15,444 nt of DNA, taken from positions 1 through 15,444 of the forward strand of contig VGDA01000032.1 of the NCBI GenBank assembly GCA_016869915.1. The letters are read 5' to 3'. The DNA is from Alphaproteobacteria bacterium (GTDB taxonomy: Bacteria; Pseudomonadota; Alphaproteobacteria; CACIAM-22H2). The translations under genes were made by a program, and so were the position numbers. The notes beneath the pieces were generated by a model. It saw only the letters and a list, made by a program, of their open reading frames with translations, searched no databases and was not told the DNA's origin. Of the stretch, positions 6,730 to 13,734 are shown in pieces (within the stretch, counting starts at the first letter, position 1; each line of letters opens with the position of its first letter).

Positions 6730-7833
6730 ATGGACATCGACCGCGCCTCGCGGATCTGCTTCTCGCCCGACTACGCCACGGCGCGCGCGCGGTTCATCGA
6801 CGCCTGCCGCGTCTTCGGCATCGCGGTCGAGAGCCACGAGAACCCGCGCCGCGGGCCGGCGGGCGAGGTCCTTGCCACGGATGCGGCCTGGATCGGGCCC
6901 AAGGATGCGCGCCACGTCGTGGCGATGATCTCCGGCACGCATGGCGTCGAGGGCTTCTGCGGCGGCGGCGCGCAGCTCGACTGGCTGCTCTCCGGCGGCG
7001 CGGCCGCCCTGCCCCGCGACACCGCGGTGCTGCTCGTCCATGCCGTCAACCCCTTCGGCTGGGCATGGCTCAGCCGCACGACCGAGGAGAACGTCGACCT
7101 CAACCGCAACTGGGTCGACTTCTCCGCGCCGCTGCCGCGCAACGAGGGCTACGACGAGCTCGCCGCGCATCTCGTGCCAGCCGGCATCGAGGGCCCGGCG
7201 CGCGAGGCAGCGGATGCCGCGCTCGCCGAATGGCGGCGCACGCGAACGCCGCAGCAATGGCTGCGCGCGGTCTCCTCCGGCCAGTACGACCATCCGCATG
7301 GCCTGTTCTTCGGCGGCGCGGGCCCGACCTGGGCGCGCCGCACCGAGGAGGAGATCATGGATCGCCACCGCCTCGCGCAGCGCGACACGGTCACCGTCCT
7401 CGACATGCATACAGGCCTCGGCCCGTTCGGCTACGGCGAGCCGATCTCGCACATGCCGCAGGGCAGCGAGGCGCGCGAGCGGGTGATGGCGACCTGGGGC
7501 GAGTCCGTGACGGAGCCGGCGCGCGGCACGTCGGTCTCCACGATCCGCCGCGGGCTCAGCGCCTTCGGCTGGCGCGACAGGCTGGGCGAGCGCTGCGTCT
7601 TCGTCACCTTCGAGTTCGGCACGCGGACGATCGACGAGGTGATCGACTCCCTGCGCGGCGATTGCTGGGCGCGCCGCAACGGGCTCGACGCGGCCGACCC
7701 CGTGCAGCGGCGGCTGCGCGCGGCCGCGCGGCGCGCCTTCTTCCCGGACAGCCCCGACTGGAACGAGCTCGTCCTCGCGCGCAGCCGCCAGGTGATGCGC
7801 CAGGCGCTCGCCTGGGCCGGCGCGCGGCGATGA
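6730..7833 (+). CDS. DUF2817 family protein, M14-like zinc peptidase fold
   Basis: This 367-residue protein belongs to the DUF2817 family, related to M14 carboxypeptidases and deacylases. Putative zinc ligands are His71 and Glu74 in SGTHGVEG, and His227 in LDMHTGLG. Glu295 in VTFEFGT fits the catalytic glutamate seen late in M14 proteins. NPFGWAWLSRTTEENVDLNR, followed by NW, is a further conserved block, comparable with the substrate-binding Asn-Arg segment of M14. No signal peptide is visible, so it is probably cytoplasmic. The natural substrate is unknown; hydrolysis of an amide or peptide bond in a small molecule is the reasonable inference. The start has a good ribosome site. The TGA overlaps the next gene's ATG (ATGA at 7830-7833), implying coupling with the DUF2125 protein. 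Confidence 0.88.
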   Translation: MDIDRASRICFSPDYATARARFIDACRVFGIAVESHENPRRGPAGEVLATDAAWIGPKDARHVVAMISGTHGVEGFCGGGAQLDWLLSGGAAALPRDTAVLLVHAVNPFGWAWLSRTTEENVDLNRNWVDFSAPLPRNEGYDELAAHLVPAGIEGPAREAADAALAEWRRTRTPQQWLRAVSSGQYDHPHGLFFGGAGPTWARRTEEEIMDRHRLAQRDTVTVLDMHTGLGPFGYGEPISHMPQGSEARERVMATWGESVTEPARGTSVSTIRRGLSAFGWRDRLGERCVFVTFEFGTRTIDEVIDSLRGDCWARRNGLDAADPVQRRLRAAARRAFFPDSPDWNELVLARSRQVMRQALAWAGARR

Positions 7834-8867
7834 CCCGCGGCGCGCGCATAGCGGCGGCCGCGGCAGGCGCGCTGCTCATCGCAGCGCTGCTCTGGGCCGC
7901 GACCTGGTTCGCGGTGGCGCGCCTCGTCGAGGGCGGCGCGCAGGCCTGGATCGAGCAGGAGCGCGCGGCCGGCGCGCGCATCTCGCATCGGCGCCTCTCG
8001 GTCGAGGGATTCCCTCTGGGCTGGACGCTGGTGGCGGAGGGCTACGCGATCTCCCGCGACGCGCCGCGGCCGCAATCGGCCTCCGGCCCGCGCATCGAGG
8101 CCGGCGTCGTGCCGTGGGACCTGCCGCGCGTCCCCCTGCGCTTCCCGGGCGCCCATCGCCTCGAGCATGACGGCATGGCGCTCGAGGTCGAGGCCGCGCG
8201 CCCCGACGCGGTGCTCTCGCTGCGCGCGGACGGGCGCCTCGCCGGCATCCGCGTCGAGCTTGGCGACGTCGCGCTGCGCGCGCCCGGTGCAGCGACAACG
8301 GCGCGCGCGACGCGGCTCGTTGTCGACCTGCGCGACGCGGGCGGCGCGGACCCGGCGACACGCGGCCTGCTCGCGCTGTCCGCCTCGGTCGCGGAGCTCG
8401 TGCCGCCTCCGGACGCGCGCCCGCCCTTCGACCGTGCGCTGCGCAGCGCGGAGATCCAGCTCGTCCTGCGCGGCGAACGACCGGGCGCGGGCACCCAGGC
8501 GGCGAGGGTCGAGGCCTGGAGGGCCTCCGGCGGCGTGGTCGACATGCCGGTGCTGCGCCTCGACTGGCCACCCGTGCTGGTCGCGGGCGAGGGCACGGCG
8601 ACGCTCGACGCGCGCAACCGGCCAGAGGCCGCCCTGTCGCTGCGGATCTCCGGCGTCCCGGAGCTGCTCCAGGCGCTGTCGCGGGCAGGGCTCCTGCCCC
8701 GCCAGCAGGCGACGATGCTGGGCGCGATCGCCACCGGCATGGCGCGCACCGATCCCGCGACCGGGAGGCCGGAGGTCTCCGTGCCGCTGACGGCGCAGGA
8801 TGGCCGCCTCCTGGTTGGCGGCATACCGGTGATGCGGCTCCAGCCCCTGGACCTGGGTCCGCGCTGA
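7830..8867 (+). CDS. DUF2125 domain protein, membrane-anchored periplasmic
   Basis: This 345-residue protein matches the alphaproteobacterial DUF2125 family, whose function is unknown. Residues about 7-31 form a single Ala/Leu-rich transmembrane helix, with the rest expected in the periplasm. Typical DUF2125 sequence follows: the segment ISHRRLSVEGFPLGWTLVAE (51-70), where GFP is the family's hallmark, then EAGVVPWDLPRVPLRFPGAH and a long beta-rich region with repeated LRADGRLAGI-like strands. The C-terminal half contains TGRPEVSVPLTAQDGRLLVG, also characteristic. The fold is probably an elongated beta structure, resembling AsmA-type or lipid-binding proteins in character; that is inference. 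It is translated from an ATG overlapping the DUF2817 stop. It converges with tyrC across a 22-bp gap with no T-tract terminator. Confidence 0.87.
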   Translation: MTRGARIAAAAAGALLIAALLWAATWFAVARLVEGGAQAWIEQERAAGARISHRRLSVEGFPLGWTLVAEGYAISRDAPRPQSASGPRIEAGVVPWDLPRVPLRFPGAHRLEHDGMALEVEAARPDAVLSLRADGRLAGIRVELGDVALRAPGAATTARATRLVVDLRDAGGADPATRGLLALSASVAELVPPPDARPPFDRALRSAEIQLVLRGERPGAGTQAARVEAWRASGGVVDMPVLRLDWPPVLVAGEGTATLDARNRPEAALSLRISGVPELLQALSRAGLLPRQQATMLGAIATGMARTDPATGRPEVSVPLTAQDGRLLVGGIPVMRLQPLDLGPR

Positions 8868-8889
8868 GGACCCGCGGCGCCGCCCGGCC

Positions 8890-9780
8890 TCAGGCCTGCT
8901 TCGCCTGCACGATGCCGCGTCGGACGCGGCGCGAGCGCGAGAAGACGCGGTGCAGCGTGTCGCCGTCGCCGTGCCGTATCGCCTTCTGCAGGAGCGCGAT
9001 GTCCTCGTAGAGGCGGCCGGTCATCTCGAGCACGGCGTCGCGGTTCGACAGGAAGATGTCGCGCCACATCGTGGGATCGGAGCCGGCGACCCGCGTGAAG
9101 TCGCGGAAGCCGGATGCCGCGAACTTGATGACCTCCGCGCGCATCGTCTCCTCGAGGTCGCTGACCGTGCTCACGATCGTGTAGGCGATGAGGTGCGGCA
9201 CGTGGCTGGTGATGGCGAGCACGCGATCGTGGTGCGCGGGCGACATCGTCGCGATCTCCATGCCCGCGCGACGCCAGAACTCCGCGACGCGTGCGACCGC
9301 GCGCGGGCTCGCGCCCTCGGGTGGCGTGAGGACGCACCAGCGCCCCTGGAAGAGCTCGGCGAAGCCGGCATCGGGGCCGGAGTTCTCGGTGCCGGCGATC
9401 GGGTGGCCAGGCACGAGATGCACGCCCTTCGGGATGTGCGGCGCGAGCGCCTCGACGACCGCGCCCTTCACCGAGCCGACGTCGGAGACGATGGCCCCCT
9501 TCGACAGGCCGCGCGCCATGGCCGCGCCGATCGCGCCGAAGCTGCGCACCGGCGTGCAGAGCATGACCAGGTCGGCGCCGCGCACGGCGGCGGCGGGGCT
9601 CGCGACGGCGCGGTCCGCGATGCCGAGCGCGAGGACGCGCGCGCGCGCCTCGGCCGAGGCGTCGCAGGCGACGATCTCGCCGGCGAGGCCGTCGCGGCGC
9701 ATCACGCGCGCGACGGAGGACCCGATCAGCCCGAAGCCGACGATCGCGACGCGACGGAAGAGCGGCTTCGGCCGTGCCAT
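8890..9780 (-). CDS. tyrC: Prephenate/arogenate dehydrogenase
   Basis: This 296-residue enzyme performs NAD(P)-dependent oxidative decarboxylation of prephenate (to 4-hydroxyphenylpyruvate) or arogenate (to tyrosine). The Rossmann motif GFGLIG is at 15-20, with Asp40 ending the second strand as the likely ribose ligand, which favours NAD+. DVGSVK (100-105) and GHPIAGTENSG (125-135) carry Ser103 and catalytic His126. The C-terminal helical dimer domain includes ITSHVPHL and FRDFTRVAGSDPTMW. There is no ACT or chorismate mutase domain, so it is a stand-alone dehydrogenase. The start lies 4 nt after the hisC stop, and GGAGG at 9794-9790 inside the end of hisC provides the ribosome site. It is the last gene of the chorismate mutase-hisC-tyrC run. 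Prephenate versus arogenate preference cannot be set from sequence alone. Confidence 0.93.
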   Translation of the reverse strand: MARPKPLFRRVAIVGFGLIGSSVARVMRRDGLAGEIVACDASAEARARVLALGIADRAVASPAAAVRGADLVMLCTPVRSFGAIGAAMARGLSKGAIVSDVGSVKGAVVEALAPHIPKGVHLVPGHPIAGTENSGPDAGFAELFQGRWCVLTPPEGASPRAVARVAEFWRRAGMEIATMSPAHHDRVLAITSHVPHLIAYTIVSTVSDLEETMRAEVIKFAASGFRDFTRVAGSDPTMWRDIFLSNRDAVLEMTGRLYEDIALLQKAIRHGDGDTLHRVFSRSRRVRRGIVQAKQA

Positions 9781-9784
9781 CGCC

Positions 9785-10873
9785 TCAGGCCTCCATGAAG
9801 GCGGAGAGGCTTGCGACGACCGCGCGCATCTCCTCCTCCGTGCCGATGGTGAAGCGGATCCAGTCCGGCAGCCCGTAGTTCGCGACCGGGCGCGGGATGA
9901 TGCCGTCGCGCGCGAGATGCGCGGTCGCCGCGGCGGCATCGCGCGCGCCCGGCGGGAAGCGCACGAGCACGAAGTTCCCGACCGAGGGAAGCGAGGCGAG
10001 GCCGAGCGCCGCGAGCTGCCCGGCGAACCATGGCAGCCACGCGTCGTTGTGGGCGCGCGCGGCATCGGCGAAGGCCACGTCCTCGAGCGCGGCGACGCCG
10101 GCCGCCTGCGCCGCGGAGGAGACGTTGAACGGCCCGCGCACGCGGTTGAGGACGTCGGCCACGCCCGCGGGCGCGTAGGCCCAGCCGAGGCGCAGCCCCC
10201 CGAGCGCGAAGATCTTCGAGAAGGTGCGCAGCATGACCACGTCGTCGCGCGCCTCGACCAGCTCGAGCCCGGCGCCGTAGTCGTTGCGCGTGACGTATTC
10301 CGCGTAGGCCGCGTCGACCGCCAGCAGCGTGTGCGCTGGCAGCCCCTCGCGCAGCCGGCGAAGCTCCGCCGCGGTGATATAGCTGCCGGTCGGGTTGTTG
10401 GGGTTGGCGACGAAGCAGATCCTCGTCCGCGGCCCGGCCTTCGCCAGCATCGCGTCGACGTCGGTGCGGAAGCCGGTCTCCGGCGCCTTCACGGGCGTCG
10501 CGCCCGCGGCGTGCGCCGAGAGCGGGTACATGACGAAGCCGTACTGGCTGTAGAGGACCTCGTCGCCCGGGCCGGCATAGGCCTTCACCAGCAGCGCGAT
10601 GAGCTCGTCCGAGCCGGCGCCGCAGACGATGCGCGCAGGGTCTAGGCCGAAGCGCCGCGCGATCGCCTCGCGCAGCGCGGACGCGCTGCCATCGGGATAG
10701 CGATGGAGGCTCGCGGCCTGGCTCGCATAGGCCTCCATCGCCCTCCTGCTGGGGCCGAGCGCGCCCTCGTTGGAGGACAGCTTGATCACGCGCGCGGCGC
10801 CGGCGACCGAGGACTTGCCGCCGACATAGGGCTCGATCTCCATCACGCCGGGGCGGGGAACGGGATAGGTCAT
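9785..10873 (-). CDS. hisC: Histidinol-phosphate / aromatic aminotransferase
   Basis: This 362-residue fold-type I PLP enzyme is of the HisC family. The PLP lysine is Lys220 in TFSKIFALGGLRLGW, preceded by FVANPNNPTG (Asn for PLP) and the DAAYAEY strand with its Asp. NYGLPDWIRFTIGT near the C-terminus holds the substrate-carboxylate Arg. HisC normally transaminates imidazole-acetol phosphate in histidine synthesis. Here it lies between chorismate mutase and prephenate dehydrogenase and away from any his genes. Its main job is therefore probably transamination of prephenate or 4-hydroxyphenylpyruvate with glutamate, as known for several HisC relatives. Dual function is possible. It starts 54 nt after the chorismate mutase stop, with no strong ribosome site, and is nearly contiguous with tyrC. 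Confidence 0.92.
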   Translation of the reverse strand: MTYPVPRPGVMEIEPYVGGKSSVAGAARVIKLSSNEGALGPSRRAMEAYASQAASLHRYPDGSASALREAIARRFGLDPARIVCGAGSDELIALLVKAYAGPGDEVLYSQYGFVMYPLSAHAAGATPVKAPETGFRTDVDAMLAKAGPRTRICFVANPNNPTGSYITAAELRRLREGLPAHTLLAVDAAYAEYVTRNDYGAGLELVEARDDVVMLRTFSKIFALGGLRLGWAYAPAGVADVLNRVRGPFNVSSAAQAAGVAALEDVAFADAARAHNDAWLPWFAGQLAALGLASLPSVGNFVLVRFPPGARDAAAATAHLARDGIIPRPVANYGLPDWIRFTIGTEEEMRAVVASLSAFMEA

Positions 10874-10927
10874 GGCGCGGTCACCGTGTCGGGTTCTCGG
10901 GAATGGGATGGCGCTGCGCGCGCGGCC

Positions 10928-11773
10928 TCAGCCACGCGGCAGGTCGAGCGGGACCGCGTAGCCGCCCGCGACGCGCAGGTTGGCGTGCTCCGCGGCCTCC
11001 GCGGCGGCGGCGGCGAGCCGCGCGTCGCCCGGCGCGGCATAGGCGCCGAGCTCGACGAGCTGCAGAGAGCCGCCGCCGGGGTCGTCGATCGAGGCGGGGA
11101 AGCCGGTCACGGGCAGGCCATGCTTCTCCAGCGCGGCGCGCAGCCTGGCCTGGCTGATCTCCGCGCGGGTCTCGGCGATCAGGAAGCCGCGATCCTCGCC
11201 CGACGGGTCGAAGTCCTGGCGCCCGACGAGAAGCGCCGCGCCCGCGCGCTGGTCATGCGCGAAGGGCAGGCGCGCGATGACGACCAGCTGCGGGCCCGGG
11301 CCGATCCCGAGGCTGCGCCACCAGGGATCCTCGGGCACGTCCTCGGCGAGCGGGACGAGCGCGGCCTGCGCCTTGCCCTCGGTCACCGCGCGGATCGCCT
11401 GCGCGATCGACGACGAGGGCTGCAGCGCGGTCAGCATGCCGAAATGGTCGCGGGCGAGCTCGATGCCGGCGCCGCCCGCCGCGGCGGTGGCGACCGCGAC
11501 GGAGAAGGAGCCCTGCTGGCGGCTGGACGCGGTCATGATCTCGCGCCAGATCCGAACCACGACGCTGGGGTCCATGTCCCCGCGGTGGCGCGCGACGAGT
11601 CGCCGGAGCACCGCCGCCTCGCGGCCAGCGCGCAGGATCGCGCCGTCCGCGCCCTTGGCCCGGCGCACGCCGGCGACGAGCACGGCGCGCGCCATCAGCG
11701 CGTCGTGGATGCGATGGTCCAGCGCGTCGATCTCGCGTCGTATGTCGTCCAGCGGTCTTGGCGTCTCGTCCAT
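10928..11773 (-). CDS. Chorismate mutase (AroQ) with degenerate prephenate-dehydratase/ACT-like tail
   Basis: The 281-residue protein begins with an AroQ chorismate mutase domain (about residues 8-87), converting chorismate to prephenate. Active-site residues of E. coli PheA map onto Arg12, Arg29, Lys40, Arg51, Glu52, Ser83 and Gln87, so activity is expected. The remaining 195 residues resemble the rest of a P-protein, but reduced. SVAVATAAAGGAGIELARDHFG to LVPLAED (91-145) aligns with the first lobe of prephenate dehydratase. The second lobe is reduced to about 35 residues. ALLVGR stands where the catalytic TRF motif should be. Residues about 195-281 align with the ACT domain but lack GALV and ESRP. 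Dehydratase activity is not expected; a sensor or structural role is inferred. ATG 11773 begins the homologous region but has no clear Shine-Dalgarno sequence. It is divergent from metX and first of the hisC-tyrC run. Confidence 0.88.
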   Translation of the reverse strand: MDETPRPLDDIRREIDALDHRIHDALMARAVLVAGVRRAKGADGAILRAGREAAVLRRLVARHRGDMDPSVVVRIWREIMTASSRQQGSFSVAVATAAAGGAGIELARDHFGMLTALQPSSSIAQAIRAVTEGKAQAALVPLAEDVPEDPWWRSLGIGPGPQLVVIARLPFAHDQRAGAALLVGRQDFDPSGEDRGFLIAETRAEISQARLRAALEKHGLPVTGFPASIDDPGGGSLQLVELGAYAAPGDARLAAAAAEAAEHANLRVAGGYAVPLDLPRG

Positions 11774-11904
11774 GGGCCGTGCGGAATTCGCGTCGCCACC
11801 GAGATATCCGCAAGCCGGCGCGAAAGCAAATGCTGGCCTTGAACGCGGGGGGTGGGGGTGCAATCCTGCGCGCGCTTTCACGATCCCCTTGCAATTTCGA
11901 GCGC
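11774..11904. promoter_or_regulatory. Shared divergent regulatory region of chorismate mutase operon and metX
   Basis: These 131 bp must carry the promoters of both divergent operons. Visible elements are: a G6-T-G5 tract (11847-11858); GAAAGC (11823-11828) and GCTTTC (11874-11879) as distant inverted arms; TGCAAT repeated at 11859 and 11890, 31 bp apart; and a metX-direction -35 candidate TTGAAC (11839-11844) with only a poor -10 (AATCCT, 11862-11867). No SAM riboswitch core was recognised. The role follows from gene orientation; no individual site is firm. Confidence 0.45.
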
Positions 11905-13074
11905 ATGACGAACTCTTCGCAGAAGATTTCGCTCACGCCGCCGCCGGTCCTGCCGGGGGAGCGGTTCGTCATCCCGGCGGACGATCCGCTGCCGCTCGAC
12001 AACGGCGGGCGGCTCGGCCCGGTGACGATCGCCTATCGCACCTATGGCCGGCTGGACGAGCGGAAGGCCAACGCCGTCCTCGTCTGCCACGCCCTCACCG
12101 GCGACCAGTTCGTCGCGGAGACGCACCCCGTCACCGGCAAGCCAGGCTGGTGGGAGACGCTGGTCGGGCCGGGCCGCGTGCTCGACACGGACCGGTTCTT
12201 CGTGATCTGCGCCAACGTCATCGGCGGCTGCATGGGGACCACGGGACCGAAGGAGACCGATCCCGCGACCGGCAGGCCCTACGGGCTGTCCTTCCCCGTC
12301 ATCACCATCGGCGACATGGTCCGCGCCCAGAAGCGCCTCGTCGAATCCATGGGCATCGAGAGCCTGTTCTGCGTCGTCGGCGGGTCGATGGGCGGCATGC
12401 AGGTCCTGCAATGGGCGACCGCGCACCCGGACATGGTCTTCTCCGCGATGCCGATCGCCACCGCCGCGCGCCACTCCGCGCAGAACATCGCGTTCCACGA
12501 GGTCGGCCGCCAGGCGATCATGGCCGACCCGGACTGGTGCGGCGGCGGCTATGCCGAGCGCGGCACGCGGCCGCATCGCGGCCTCGCCGTGGCGCGCATG
12601 GCGGCGCACATCACCTACCTGTCGGAGACGGCGCTCCACCGCAAGTTCGGGCGCAACCTGCAGGACCGCGAGGCGCTGAGCTACGGCTTCGGCGCCGACT
12701 TCCAGGTGGAAAGCTACCTGCGCCACCAGGGCTCGACCTTCGTCGAGCGCTTCGACGCCAACTCCTACCTCTACATCACGCGGGCGATGGACTACTTCGA
12801 CCTCGCGCGCGACTTCGGCGGCCAGCTCGCCAATGCCTTCCGCGGCAGCAACGCGCGCTTCTGCGTGGTCAGCTTCACCTCCGACTGGCTCTTCCCGACC
12901 TCCGAGAGCCGCGCGCTCGTCCATGCGCTCAACGCCGCGGCGGCGAACGTGAGCTTCGTGGAGATCCCGACGGACAAGGGCCACGACGCCTTCCTGCTCG
13001 ACGAGCCCGAGCTGTTCAAGGTGCTCGGCGGCTTCGTCGAGGGCTGCGCCGAGCGGCGCGGGCTCAGGCGCTGA
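11905..13074 (+). CDS. metX: Homoserine O-acyltransferase (acetyltransferase type)
   Basis: This 389-residue alpha/beta-hydrolase of the MetX family acylates homoserine from acetyl-CoA (some members use succinyl-CoA), committing it to methionine synthesis in the cytoplasm. The oxyanion and substrate region reads HALTGD, then NVIGGCMGTTGP. The nucleophile is Ser161 in GGSMGGMQ; Asp327 in SDWLFP and His360 in KGHDAF complete the catalytic triad. The lid-domain sequence FGRNLQDREALSYGF, followed by DFQVESYLRHQG, is typical. The ATG at 11905 was chosen because conserved sequence begins shortly after it. The frame is open further upstream but runs through the divergent promoter region. The Shine-Dalgarno sequence is weak. 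Stop and metW start overlap as TGATG. Acetyl versus succinyl specificity is not certain; acetyl is the family default. Confidence 0.95.
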   Translation: MTNSSQKISLTPPPVLPGERFVIPADDPLPLDNGGRLGPVTIAYRTYGRLDERKANAVLVCHALTGDQFVAETHPVTGKPGWWETLVGPGRVLDTDRFFVICANVIGGCMGTTGPKETDPATGRPYGLSFPVITIGDMVRAQKRLVESMGIESLFCVVGGSMGGMQVLQWATAHPDMVFSAMPIATAARHSAQNIAFHEVGRQAIMADPDWCGGGYAERGTRPHRGLAVARMAAHITYLSETALHRKFGRNLQDREALSYGFGADFQVESYLRHQGSTFVERFDANSYLYITRAMDYFDLARDFGGQLANAFRGSNARFCVVSFTSDWLFPTSESRALVHALNAAAANVSFVEIPTDKGHDAFLLDEPELFKVLGGFVEGCAERRGLRR

Positions 13075-13721
13075 TGGCGACGCCGCAGCAGCTCGTCGGC
13101 GCGCATCCGCGCGCCAACATCCGCGTCGACCTGCAGGTCATCGCGGACATGATCGAGCCGGGCACGCGCGTGCTCGACGTCGGCTGCGGCGACGGCCAGT
13201 TGCTCGACTACCTCGTCCATTTCCGCCAGGTCGACGGCCGCGGCATGGAGATCAGCCAGGCCGGCGTGAACAACTGCGTCGCGCACGGGCTCTCGGTGAT
13301 ACAGGGCGACGCCGACACCGACCTCAAGGACTACCCGTCCGACGCCTTCGACTACGTCATCCTGTCGCAGACGCTGCAGGCGACGCACGACCCGCGCGAG
13401 GTGCTGATGCAGCTCGTGCGCATCGGCCGGCGCGCGATCGTGAGCTTCCCGAACTTCGGCGCGTGGCACGTGCGGCTGAAGCTGCTGTGGTCGGGCAAGA
13501 TGCCGGTCACCGACTCCTACGACGTCGCCTGGTACGAGACGCCGAACATCCATCTCTGCACGATCGACGACTTCGCCGAGCTCTGCTCCGACGTCGGCAT
13601 CGCGATCGAGCGCGGCATGGTGCTCGACGCCGCAGGCCGCCCGCGCGCCCTGCGCGCGCCGGGCTTCCTGGCGAACCTCCTCGGCGAGCAGGGCCTCTTC
13701 GTCCTCGGCCGGCGGGCCTGA
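13074..13721 (+). CDS. metW: MetW, methionine biosynthesis protein
   Basis: This 215-residue methyltransferase-fold protein is of the MetW family. It is encoded directly after metX and starts within its stop codon (TGATG, one-base overlap), so the two are made together. The SAM-binding motif I is VLDVGCGDG (33-41), followed by GMEISQAGVNNCVAHGLSVI and the acidic motif QGDADTDL. DYVILSQTLQATHDP and AIVSFPNFGAWHVRLKLLWS, running into GKMPVT, are diagnostic of MetW. In other proteobacteria MetW is required with MetX for homoserine acylation, apparently acting on MetX rather than as a known methyltransferase. That role is borrowed from the family. It converges with the next gene over 13 bp without a T-tract terminator. 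Confidence 0.94.
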   Translation: MATPQQLVGAHPRANIRVDLQVIADMIEPGTRVLDVGCGDGQLLDYLVHFRQVDGRGMEISQAGVNNCVAHGLSVIQGDADTDLKDYPSDAFDYVILSQTLQATHDPREVLMQLVRIGRRAIVSFPNFGAWHVRLKLLWSGKMPVTDSYDVAWYETPNIHLCTIDDFAELCSDVGIAIERGMVLDAAGRPRALRAPGFLANLLGEQGLFVLGRRA

Positions 13722-13734
13722 TCCCGCCGCGCGC

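Noticed and set aside
8868..8896. GGCCT-C-AGGCC as a terminator between DUF2125 and tyrC
   Set aside because: The arms are only 5 bp with a one-base loop, overlap the tyrC stop and have no T-tract.
11847..11858. G-quadruplex at the G6-T-G5 tract
   Set aside because: Only two G-runs with a single-base separator are present, not four separated runs; listed only as a sequence oddity.
11774..11881. Upstream start extending chorismate mutase to 317 residues (ATG at 11881)
   Set aside because: The added residues are not conserved-looking, occupy the divergent promoter region and nearly reach the metX start. The AroQ domain begins right after the ATG at 11773.
11774..11904. SAM-II-type riboswitch upstream of metX
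   Set aside because: I compared the region by eye with the SAM-II core, and the conserved loop sequences are absent. A covariance-model scan would settle it.
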